From the NCBI GenBank assembly GCA_022340615.1, contig JAJDNO010000018.1:1-44186 (forward strand): DNA of 44,186 nucleotides, in the 5' to 3' direction. The notes beneath the pieces are model-generated. The model was given only the letters and a program-made list of their open reading frames with translations, had not been told where the DNA came from and searched no databases. Below, piece after piece: positions 1 to 6,571 of this stretch. Every line of letters begins with the position of its first letter. Position 1 is the stretch's first letter. The stretch comes from Gallionella sp. Its GTDB lineage: Bacteria; Pseudomonadota; Gammaproteobacteria; Burkholderiales; Gallionellaceae. Position numbers and translations under genes: made by a program.

Positions 1-1
1 G

Positions 2-448
2 GTCAAAGCTAATGATGCAACCACGGTAGCCTTCGATGCGGTGCAGATACAGTATTCCGGCGTCCCTTCAGTTGGCGATAGTTCCAGTGTACCGCAACAG
101 TTTGGCTCGACCGGTGGACCGGGTTTTGGCTGGCAGGACATGACGGTGCTGAAGCTCGGCGTGAAATATGACCTCAAGCCAGACCTCACCCTGCGCGCCG
201 GTGTAAACCACAATACCCAGCAAATCGGAACGAATGATGCGTTCTTCAACTTCCTTGCACCGGGCGTAGTTCAGAACCACCTGACGTTGGGTGCGACCTG
301 GAAGCTGGCCAACCAGTCCGAATTGACCGTGGGTTACGTGCATGCCTTCGAACAGACCGTGACTGGCCCAATTGCAGGTGGATTTGGCGGCGGTTCAGCC
401 AGCATCAAGATGCATGAAGATTCGATCGGCGTGACCTACGGCTGGTAA
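2..448 (+). CDS. FadL/OmpP1-type outer membrane transporter, C-terminal part (5' end outside the window)
   Basis: The frame is open to the left edge, so only about the last 148 residues of a larger protein are seen. They show alternating hydrophobic and polar residues typical of outer-membrane beta strands, and the chain ends in the aromatic residue Trp after a Tyr-Gly pair, the usual C-terminal signature of an outer-membrane barrel. The pattern of a strand with LKLGVKYDL followed by DLTLRAGVNHN and a late LGATWKL strand fits the FadL/OmpP1/TodX family of hydrophobic-substrate channels (normally 400-450 residues). The substrate cannot be told from this fragment. A terminator follows directly, so it is the last gene of its unit and is convergent with the dioxygenase gene downstream. 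Confidence 0.75.
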   Translation, partial: VKANDATTVAFDAVQIQYSGVPSVGDSSSVPQQFGSTGGPGFGWQDMTVLKLGVKYDLKPDLTLRAGVNHNTQQIGTNDAFFNFLAPGVVQNHLTLGATWKLANQSELTVGYVHAFEQTVTGPIAGGFGGGSASIKMHEDSIGVTYGW

Positions 449-483
449 TAAATATTAAATTTGGAAGTTGTAGTAGCCTCAAG

Positions 484-514
484 CCCGCCTTCGCAATGAT
501 GGCGGGTTTTTTTT
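484..514 (+). terminator. Rho-independent terminator after the FadL-like gene
   Basis: A 6-bp GC stem (CCCGCC at 484-489 with GGCGGG at 501-506) is followed at once by eight T residues (507-514). It lies 36 bases after the stop codon of the FadL-like gene. The T tract is on the plus strand only. Confidence 0.9.
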
Positions 515-540
515 CGGCTGGAGATTACAGAAAGGGGTAA

Positions 541-1419
541 TCAGGTTCCTGAAATCCGCTCGTGATAGCGGGCGCGATACAGCAGGCGTGGTGCAGTCGC
601 GTCATCCTCAAAGGCAGTGCGATCATGCAGCACGTTGTTGCACAGCAGACCCATGCCGGGTTCCAGACGCAAGCGATGGATGTGCGTCAAGTCGGAAGCA
701 AGCAGCTTTTCCAGCGCGGCAACAGCTGCCAGAGTGGTTGCGTCCTGCTTCCATTCTATGCTGCGGGTGCGGGCGGTATAGCGCATGTGCAGCGCGCCGG
801 TCGTGGGATGGACCGAAAACACCGGGCCGCTTTGAGCGGGGCGAGCCACACCCTGTTCGTCAGTGCGTTCAGGTATCGTCATCGCATCGGTTGCGGACAG
901 AGCCCGGATGAAGTCGGGGTTTTCATCGCGCAGCATCAGGTAGACGATTTCATGATCCAGCAGCCGGTTTTCGCCGCCTTTTCCTGCGCTGTGCACGCAA
1001 TGAAGTACGAAGCTGCGCACTTGGCGGTCAGGCGAATTGTAATAGCCGTCGGTATGCCACCTGATCGCGCGGTCGGTGTAGGGAATATAAGCCTGCCGCA
1101 TTCCATCCTCGGCGCAAACGGTGACACGCGTGATCCCCTTTTCTCCCGCCAGCCAGTTTGCATCCAGGTTGGCCAGTCCGAACTGCAGCCCAAATTGCTG
1201 TACGGCTTGTTCATCAACTGGAACGTCGTGGCAGACGTAAATGACCATGTTGCTACGTTGGCAGCGTTCCAGCAACGCGGCGTGTTCGGCTTTGATCAAT
1301 GCATGCGGATCTCCGATCTCGACAATCAGTTCGCCGGAGTCGGTGATCGCGCGCGCTAGCTTGTGATCGCGCCAGCGCAGATAGGCATCGGTGTTATCGA
1401 GATCAAAAGGGGTTTGCAT
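541..1419 (-). CDS. TauD/TfdA-family Fe(II)/2-oxoglutarate-dependent dioxygenase
   Basis: This 292-residue protein has the marks of the TauD/TfdA family, non-haem iron oxygenases that couple 2-oxoglutarate decarboxylation to substrate hydroxylation. The iron triad is visible as WHTDG (His122, Asp124) and a distal His265 in LLCNNVLHDR. Arginines at about 278 and 282 (RLLYRARY) are placed to bind 2-oxoglutarate. It resembles the catalytic half of gamma-butyrobetaine/trimethyllysine hydroxylases but lacks their N-terminal DUF971 domain. It is the last gene of the minus-strand set that diverges from the dsr operon, 60 bases after the 198-residue gene, so a link to sulfur metabolism is possible, for example on a sulfonate or an amine. 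The substrate is unknown and the family is broad. Confidence 0.8.
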   Translation of the reverse strand: MQTPFDLDNTDAYLRWRDHKLARAITDSGELIVEIGDPHALIKAEHAALLERCQRSNMVIYVCHDVPVDEQAVQQFGLQFGLANLDANWLAGEKGITRVTVCAEDGMRQAYIPYTDRAIRWHTDGYYNSPDRQVRSFVLHCVHSAGKGGENRLLDHEIVYLMLRDENPDFIRALSATDAMTIPERTDEQGVARPAQSGPVFSVHPTTGALHMRYTARTRSIEWKQDATTLAAVAALEKLLASDLTHIHRLRLEPGMGLLCNNVLHDRTAFEDDATAPRLLYRARYHERISGT

Positions 1420-1479
1420 ATACGTGATGGTGCAATGTGGGTAAGGGTGACTCGAAAAAATCGAGCTTTCGAAACCCCT

Positions 1480-2076
1480 TCAATCGCCGCTGGTGACCTT
1501 GCGGATTCGGGTCTGTGACGGTTCCTTTGCGAACAGGTTCTTCATGGTTTTTTCCACCATGTCCACAGCATTGGGTGCTTCGATGCTCATCATCTGGTCG
1601 ACTACCCATTCCACATCCTTTTCGTCCATCACTTCGCGCATGCAGAATGCGAGGTATCGGGTGAAAGCAAATTCGGGACCGTCGTCTCCATAGCGGAATT
1701 CGGCATATTCTCCCGCGCGCTGGTTGAGTTTGTCGATGAACAGCTGCTTGAAATTGGTGGTGCTGTCATCCATCAGGCGGCTCTGGTTTTCTGTCAGGGT
1801 TTCTGCGACGCGGTTTGCCAGGGTGCTGGTGAACGCGTAGCGGTCTTCAGCGGACAATTGACGATGGGCGATGCGGTCCGCTACCTGTATCAGGAATATC
1901 AGGAATTCGGTGATGAATGAAAAATATTGCGGGCCTATCGCGATTTCAAAATTTGCACTGCGGGTATTCTTCAGTGCGTTATCGGCGATGCGCCAGATGG
2001 TAAACGCCATTGCGCCTGCGATTTCTTGCGGCGTTTTCTCTCGTTCACTCTTGAACCATTGGCTTTTGATGCGCAT
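1480..2076 (-). CDS. Conserved-looking hypothetical protein, 198 residues, in the dsr-divergent cluster
   Basis: I do not recognise this family. The protein is soluble, rich in charged residues and likely mostly helical, with a hydrophobic stretch near residues 50-65 (FSFITEFLIFLIQVADRI) that looks like a buried helix rather than a secure membrane span. It has a single Cys in YLAFCMRE, so no metal-cluster motif is evident. The ATG at 2076 is the first in frame. The Shine-Dalgarno signal in front of it is weak, and it follows the tandem-TusA gene by 23 bases, so it is probably translated from the same message. Its role may be tied to sulfur trafficking because of the neighbours, but that is inference only. 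Confidence 0.7.
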   Translation of the reverse strand: MRIKSQWFKSEREKTPQEIAGAMAFTIWRIADNALKNTRSANFEIAIGPQYFSFITEFLIFLIQVADRIAHRQLSAEDRYAFTSTLANRVAETLTENQSRLMDDSTTNFKQLFIDKLNQRAGEYAEFRYGDDGPEFAFTRYLAFCMREVMDEKDVEWVVDQMMSIEAPNAVDMVEKTMKNLFAKEPSQTRIRKVTSGD

Positions 2077-2099
2077 GTCAGGTGGGCCGGCAGTTCCGG

Positions 2100-2585
2100 T
2101 CAGCCCTTTTTCAGGAAAAATTCATACTCGCCGGCAGCGGCCTCGATCGTGCTGACGATCGTGATTCCGGTCGATTCCGCCCAGCCGACGATGTCGGAAC
2201 GGATGCCCGGGCAATTGCTGATCAGTCTCAGGATTTCCCCGGTTTTCATGCCGTTCAACAGTTTTTTGGCTTCCACGATGGGACCAGGGCAATGCACGCC
2301 GCGAATATCTAGTACAACATTCGCCTGTTGAGAAGCTCCCTTGCCTTTCATCAGGTAATAACCCGTGCCACCATCCGGCATCGGTTCTGTTCTCAATACC
2401 TTGTTGTTGGTCTGTTCAGCCCACGCAAAGAGATCATCCTTGGTACCCGGACAATCTGAAATCAACAGCAGGATCTGGTCCATTTTCAGATCGTCAACCA
2501 CGCGTTTGGCTCCAAGCAGGGGAGCCGGGCAGGTCAGGCCGCGCATATCGAGTTTGACATTTGCGTGCATATCTTTAGCGCTCAT
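2100..2585 (-). CDS. Protein with two tandem TusA/SirA-like sulfur-carrier domains
   Basis: TusA proteins are about 80 residues and carry sulfane sulfur as a persulfide on the Cys of a CPxP motif. This 161-residue protein holds two complete copies: RGLTCPAPLL (Cys19) and RGVHCPGPIV (Cys99), exactly 80 residues apart. Each copy has a second conserved Cys in S-D/N-CPG (Cys45 and Cys125, again 80 apart). The two halves diverge in the residue after the CP dipeptide (APL against GPI), which suggests an old duplication. The ATG at 2585 is chosen over an in-frame TTG at 2606 because the TusA fold begins directly after it. It probably passes persulfide sulfur towards DsrEFH and DsrC. Fused tandem TusA proteins are not the standard Dsr partner, which is a single-domain TusA. 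Confidence 0.88.
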   Translation of the reverse strand: MSAKDMHANVKLDMRGLTCPAPLLGAKRVVDDLKMDQILLLISDCPGTKDDLFAWAEQTNNKVLRTEPMPDGGTGYYLMKGKGASQQANVVLDIRGVHCPGPIVEAKKLLNGMKTGEILRLISNCPGIRSDIVGWAESTGITIVSTIEAAAGEYEFFLKKG

Positions 2586-2620
2586 TTTAGATGTCCCGTA
2601 AATCAAGAAATATTGCCGTT

Positions 2621-2950
2621 CTAGTATCCACCCTTGCCATAAGGCTGAGGCAGGCCGGCTACTTTTGCGCCTTGTTTGGCCGGGCCTGTTGGGAACAGAT
2701 CATACAGGGCCTTGCTGTCCGCTTCGGGCCAGAATTCATTGACGCCCTTCAGCATATTGCGGAAATTGGGGGTGTGTCCATTTTCGCGGTATTCGTTGCG
2801 CATGTAATTGATGACTTCCCAGTGCTTGGGCGTGAGTTCGATGCCTTCAGCCGCCGCTATAACACTTACAATTTCCTCGCTGTAATCCGGTTCCAGCAAG
2901 TAGCCGTCATCATCAGTCTCGAGTTCTTTTCCTGCTACGGTATAGCTCAT
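2621..2950 (-). CDS. DsrC/TusE-family paralogue lacking both C-terminal cysteines (RspA type)
   Basis: The 109-residue chain aligns along its whole length with the true DsrC at 7644-7979 (for example HWEVINYMRNEY against HWEVINFLREYF, and the same YDLFPTGP/YGLFPYGP region). In the C-terminal arm the two redox cysteines of DsrC are replaced: the equivalent of Cys99 is Ala95 and the equivalent of Cys110 is Lys106. There is no cysteine anywhere in the protein. DsrC-family members of this kind have been set apart as RspA, proposed to be regulatory, in contrast to TusE, which keeps only the last Cys. It cannot carry sulfur. A good GGAG sits ahead of the ATG at 2950. It may bind DsrAB, DsrEFH or DNA as a decoy or sensor. 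Confidence 0.9.
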   Translation of the reverse strand: MSYTVAGKELETDDDGYLLEPDYSEEIVSVIAAAEGIELTPKHWEVINYMRNEYRENGHTPNFRNMLKGVNEFWPEADSKALYDLFPTGPAKQGAKVAGLPQPYGKGGY

Positions 2951-2982
2951 TTCTGGTCTCCATCAAAAAATTAAACGAATAC

Positions 2983-3597
2983 TTAATCTTCACTCAGTCC
3001 GGTAATGACTTTATAAGGTATAAAAATACCACAACCAAATTGACGGTCAACGCCGAGACCGGCGTATTGCAAAACAAGCGACGCTTCGGGTTTCAGGTCA
3101 TGCAAAACCAGGCTGTAACCTTGAATGGTTCGCTGACCGTTGTCGACTGTAACGCGCTTGCCGCAAATCAATTTTCCTGTGACGCCTAATTTCCCCATCT
3201 GTTCAGTTATTTCATCGACAAAATGAATTTCATCGCTTGAACCGGTGACCAGGTGGGCGTGAATGGTGGGGTAGGGCTGAATCTGGCGCGTCTTCGCTTT
3301 CCCCAGGCGCAAGGCGCTTCCGGCAACATCGAGTTGTTTTCCCGTCAAGCCTGTCGTAACCGTTTCGGCCATCTTTACCGGTATGCGAATTATCAGCCTG
3401 GAACGTTTGGCAAGCAGGATACCCTGGCTGTTGATTGTCGACTGTAATGGCAGAATTCCGACGAACTTTTCTTCAGCGAGCCAGGGCAGCTGATTCAACA
3501 GCGCATCCCAGAGCGCGGAACGGTAAGCGACGGGCAGCGTTCCACCCTGAAGCTCGAACATCAGGTCGACCATGTCGGGAATGATCTTGTCTGTCAT
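2983..3597 (-). CDS. Cas6/Cmx6-like RAMP-fold protein with no CRISPR locus nearby
   Basis: This 204-residue protein matches my knowledge of the Cas6 variant called Cmx6 (type I-MYXAN). It has an N-terminal DLMFEL strand and the ALWDALLNQLPWL helix (residues 29-40), then RSRLIIRIPV, then GKQLDVAGSALRLG (86-99). The C-terminal glycine-rich element is YAGLGVDRQFGCGIFIP (178-194), the hallmark of RAMP/Cas6 RNA-binding folds. No His occurs before residue 113, so the N-terminal catalytic His of many Cas6 nucleases seems to be absent. The ATG at 3597 overlaps the stop of the 73-residue gene as ATGA, so the two are translationally coupled. No repeats or other cas genes are in the window. It may have been adopted as an RNA-binding factor of the sulfur module. 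Confidence 0.75.
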   Translation of the reverse strand: MTDKIIPDMVDLMFELQGGTLPVAYRSALWDALLNQLPWLAEEKFVGILPLQSTINSQGILLAKRSRLIIRIPVKMAETVTTGLTGKQLDVAGSALRLGKAKTRQIQPYPTIHAHLVTGSSDEIHFVDEITEQMGKLGVTGKLICGKRVTVDNGQRTIQGYSLVLHDLKPEASLVLQYAGLGVDRQFGCGIFIPYKVITGLSED

Positions 3598-3815
3598 TTG
3601 GCCTGCTGTTTCTGTGTATTCGCCCAGTCTTGCATAACGCCTGCCCATTGCTCGGCAGTGGCGGGGTCGATGTCAAAAATGGTGAAGCGCTTGCCTTCCC
3701 GGATACGCAGGCGCAACAGGCTCATTCCGCCCTCTGCGTGATCGATCTGCTGAAGTTCGATCTCCTGACCACCCAGAGGGACCCTGAGTTTTGCCAATTC
3801 ACTGATTATCGCCAT
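3594..3815 (-). CDS. Small hypothetical protein, 73 residues, first gene of the dsr-divergent cluster
   Basis: I cannot name the family. The chain is soluble and has a plausible small alpha/beta layout: MAIISELAKL, then strands around GQEIELQQID and MSLLRLRIREGKRFTIFDID, then a helix ATAEQWAGVMQDWA near the C-terminus. The start at 3815 is chosen over upstream options because it has an AGGAAAA Shine-Dalgarno at a good distance and the fold begins there. The stop overlaps the start of the Cas6-like gene (ATGA), which suggests equal synthesis and possibly a complex. It is the first gene after the shared divergent control region of the dsr operon. There is no cysteine after the chosen start. Confidence 0.75.
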   Translation of the reverse strand: MAIISELAKLRVPLGGQEIELQQIDHAEGGMSLLRLRIREGKRFTIFDIDPATAEQWAGVMQDWANTQKQQAK

Positions 3816-4149
3816 ATTATTTTCCTGTCGTCGGGCTTGTTTGCAATGCTTGCGAACCAATTCTGAATTGATCTTGTCAGAGTTATTAGTCTATCGCTAA
3901 TGTACTTGATTTTGAAATACTACTCAGGGAAGTCAAGCACTACCCATAAGGGTTATTATTGATAACCGCTAAGGGTGATGGATTGTGACAGGTGATATAT
4001 CGTAGTATTCTAATACACGGTAAGACATGGACAGAACAGCATCAGGTTAAGTCCAGACAAATAATATAATACGTTCCCGCCTCTGCCGGGTCATTAAATC
4101 GTTTGCCAGCAGTAAGCCCCAGGCAACGCGACAAAACAGGAGAATTGTT
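3816..4149. promoter_or_regulatory. Divergent control region between the accessory cluster and dsrA
   Basis: This 334-base gene-free stretch must hold promoters for both directions. It contains an inverted repeat GGTTAT-TATTG-ATAACC (3951-3967) and two direct copies of TAAGGGT (3947-3953 and 3970-3976), 23 bases apart. This is a plausible operator for a regulator acting on one or both units. On the minus strand a TTGACT lies at 3936-3931 with no convincing -10 partner. A Shine-Dalgarno AGGAG at 4138-4142 serves dsrA. Confidence 0.55.
3983..4011 (+). promoter_or_regulatory. Possible sigma-70 promoter for the dsr operon
   Basis: TTGTGA (3983-3988) and TATTCT (4006-4011) are separated by 17 bases, each matching four of six consensus positions. 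The inverted repeat at 3951-3967 lies just upstream, in an activator-like position. A second perfect TATAAT at 4065-4070 has no recognisable -35 box. Confidence 0.4.
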
Positions 4150-5445
4150 ATGGCTAAGAAGATGCATGATACCCCAAACCTCGATCAGCTTGAGTCTGGT
4201 CAATGGCCCAGTTTTGTGACCGGCTTGAAAGAGTTGGCCAAGGATAAAGACTATGTAGTGGATTTGCTGGGACAACTCGAAACTTCTTACCAGACCAAAA
4301 AAGGTTACTGGAAAGGCGGCACAGTAGGTGTGTTTGGTTATGGCGGCGGCATCATCCCCCGCTTTACCGAGCTCAAGGATGAAGCCGGCAAGCCGATTTA
4401 CGAAGACTGCACCGAATTCCACACCCTGCGCGTAATGCCGCCTCCCGGCATGCACTATGATACCGATACGCTGCGCAAATTCTGCGATATCTGGGAAAAG
4501 CACGGTTCCGGTCTGATTGCGTTCCATGGCCAGTCCGGCGACATCATGTTCCAGGGCGCGACCACCGAGAATGTGCAGCATGCCTTTGACGAAATCAACG
4601 AGATGGGCTTTGACCTCGGCGGCGCCGGCCCGGCAGTGCGCACCTCGATGTCCTGCGTGGGCGCGGCAAGATGCGAGCAGTCCTGCTACGATGAAGCCAA
4701 TGCCCAGCGCAACGTTCTCAACACCTTCCTCGATGACATCCATCGTCCTTCCTTGCCGTACAAATTCAAGTTCAAGTTCTCCGGTTGCCCGAATGACTGC
4801 ATGAATTCGGTGCAGCGCTCTGATATGGCGGTGATCGGAACATGGCGCGACAACATTCGCACCGATGAAGCGATGGCCAAGCAGTGGTTCGCCAAGCATG
4901 GCATGGACGAGTTGGTCAACGACGTTGTTGCCCGCTGCCCGACCAAGACCCTGCAGCTCAAGCAGATCAAGGATGTCAGGAAGGGATCGAGCATCTCCAG
5001 TGTCGCAGTTAACGACACCCATGCGATCGAGATCGACAATCATGATTGCGTGCGTTGCATGCACTGCATCAATGTGATGACCGGCGCGCTGGCGACCGGT
5101 GTAGACAAGGGCGCAACCGTGCTGATCGGCGGCAAGAGCACCTTGAAAATCGGCGGCTTGATGGGGACGGTGATCGTTCCGTTCATGAAGCTTGAGACTG
5201 AGGATGAAGTGCAGGAACTGGTCGAGCTGGCGCAGCGCACCATTGACTTCTTTGCGGAAAATGCTCTGGAGCACGAGCGCACCGGGGAGATGATCGAGCG
5301 TATCGGCCTGATCAATTTCCTGGAAGGAGTGGAAGTCGATGTTGATCCGAACATGGTTGCGACCCCTCGCACCAATCCGTATGTTCGCACCGACGGCTGG
5401 GATGAGGAAGTTGCCAAGATCAACGCCAAAAAGCAAGCCGCCTGA
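4150..5445 (+). CDS. dsrA: Dissimilatory sulfite reductase alpha subunit, reverse (oxidative) type
   Basis: DsrA forms the alpha2beta2 core with DsrB. Here the enzyme is expected to oxidise sulfur bound to DsrC to sulfite in the cytoplasm, using a sirohaem-[4Fe-4S] centre. The 431-residue length is typical. The sirohaem-cluster ligands are seen as CVGAARC (Cys169, Cys175) and SGCPNDC (Cys213, Cys217). The inserted ferredoxin domain carries CVRCMHC (Cys300, 303, 306) with a further CP at 263. An AGGAG Shine-Dalgarno stands before the ATG. dsrB follows 17 bases later. The direction of catalysis cannot be read from this protein alone; it is inferred from dsrEFH and dsrL in the same operon. Confidence 0.98.
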   Translation: MAKKMHDTPNLDQLESGQWPSFVTGLKELAKDKDYVVDLLGQLETSYQTKKGYWKGGTVGVFGYGGGIIPRFTELKDEAGKPIYEDCTEFHTLRVMPPPGMHYDTDTLRKFCDIWEKHGSGLIAFHGQSGDIMFQGATTENVQHAFDEINEMGFDLGGAGPAVRTSMSCVGAARCEQSCYDEANAQRNVLNTFLDDIHRPSLPYKFKFKFSGCPNDCMNSVQRSDMAVIGTWRDNIRTDEAMAKQWFAKHGMDELVNDVVARCPTKTLQLKQIKDVRKGSSISSVAVNDTHAIEIDNHDCVRCMHCINVMTGALATGVDKGATVLIGGKSTLKIGGLMGTVIVPFMKLETEDEVQELVELAQRTIDFFAENALEHERTGEMIERIGLINFLEGVEVDVDPNMVATPRTNPYVRTDGWDEEVAKINAKKQAA

Positions 5446-5462
5446 GCTGAGGAGATAAAAAA

Positions 5463-6557
5463 ATGAATCAAGCTGTCCAAGAAAAGCCGGCCCAGAAGCG
5501 CAAGCCGAAGGAAACCGGGGTTCCAGACAACAAGAAGTACCTGCATCCGCTGATGGTCAAGAACTATGGCAAGTGGAAATATCATGACCGTCCCCGTCCC
5601 GGCGTGCTGCATCATGTCGCGCATAGCGGCGACGAGATATGGACTGTGCGTGCCGGCACGCAGCGCCAGATGGATGTGGGAACGATCCGCCTGCTTTGCG
5701 ATATTGCAGACAAGTACGCTGAAGGACATGTGCGTTTCACGATTCGCTCCAACATCGAGTACATGGTGTCCAAGGCTGATATGGTCGATCCGCTGATTGC
5801 CGAACTGGAGAAGCATGGCTTTCCGGTTGGTGGCACCGGCAACTCGATATCGATGATCGCGCATACGCAGGGCTGGCTGCACTGCGACATCCCGGGTACC
5901 GATGCATCCGGCGTGGTGAAAGCTCTGATGGATGAGCTGATCACGGAATTCAAACGCGAGGAAATGCCCAATCGCGTGCACTTGTCCACGTCCTGCTGCG
6001 AGATCAATTGCGGCGGCCAGGCTGATCTGGCGATCATCGTTCAGCATACCAAGCCGCCCGTGATCAATCACGACCTGGTTGCCAACGTATGCGAGCGGCC
6101 GACAGTGGTAGCGCGTTGCCCCGTTGCAGCGATACGCCCGGCCATGGTGAACGGCAAGCCTTCACTGGAGATCGACGAGACCAAATGCATGTGCTGCGGT
6201 GCCTGCTATCCTCCCTGCCCACCGATGCAGATCAATGATCCTGAGTATTCCAAGCTGGCGATCTGGGTCGGCGGCAAGAATTCCAATGCGCGCGGCAAGC
6301 CGACATTCATGAAAATGGTTGCGTCCGGTTTGCCCAACAACCCGCCAAGATGGCCTGAAGTCGGTGAGGTCGTGAAGCGGATATTGAACGTGTACAAGGA
6401 TGATGCGCGTCCATGGGAGCGCATGGCAGACTGGATAGATCGTATCGGCTGGCCTCGCTTCTTCGAGAAAACCGAGTTGCCGTTCACCAAGTATCTGATT
6501 GACGATTGGCGCGGTTCACGTTCCACGTTCAATGCTTCCACGCATATTCGCTTTTAA
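5463..6557 (+). CDS. dsrB: Dissimilatory sulfite reductase beta subunit
   Basis: DsrB pairs with DsrA. In the known structures the DsrC C-terminal arm enters a channel at the subunit interface. The 364-residue chain has the cluster motif SCCEINC (Cys178, 179, 183) with Cys141 upstream, and a ferredoxin domain with CMCCGACYPPC (Cys242-252). The N-terminal DRPRPGVLHHVAHSGDEIWTVRAG block is typical of the family. It begins 17 bases after dsrA with a GGAG-like Shine-Dalgarno and is followed by dsrE 14 bases after its stop, which fits one polycistronic message. Confidence 0.98.
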   Translation: MNQAVQEKPAQKRKPKETGVPDNKKYLHPLMVKNYGKWKYHDRPRPGVLHHVAHSGDEIWTVRAGTQRQMDVGTIRLLCDIADKYAEGHVRFTIRSNIEYMVSKADMVDPLIAELEKHGFPVGGTGNSISMIAHTQGWLHCDIPGTDASGVVKALMDELITEFKREEMPNRVHLSTSCCEINCGGQADLAIIVQHTKPPVINHDLVANVCERPTVVARCPVAAIRPAMVNGKPSLEIDETKCMCCGACYPPCPPMQINDPEYSKLAIWVGGKNSNARGKPTFMKMVASGLPNNPPRWPEVGEVVKRILNVYKDDARPWERMADWIDRIGWPRFFEKTELPFTKYLIDDWRGSRSTFNASTHIRF

Positions 6558-6571
6558 TCGGGAGTGGCTGC

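Noticed and set aside
1451-1465. CTCGA-AAAAA-TCGAG hairpin as a terminator between the 198-residue gene and the TauD-type gene
   Set aside because: The stem is short and AT-rich, and no T tract follows on the minus strand.
4042-5436. Long open frame (464 codons) on the minus strand opposite dsrA
   Set aside because: It lies fully against dsrA, has no family resemblance and is a codon-use shadow of a conserved gene.
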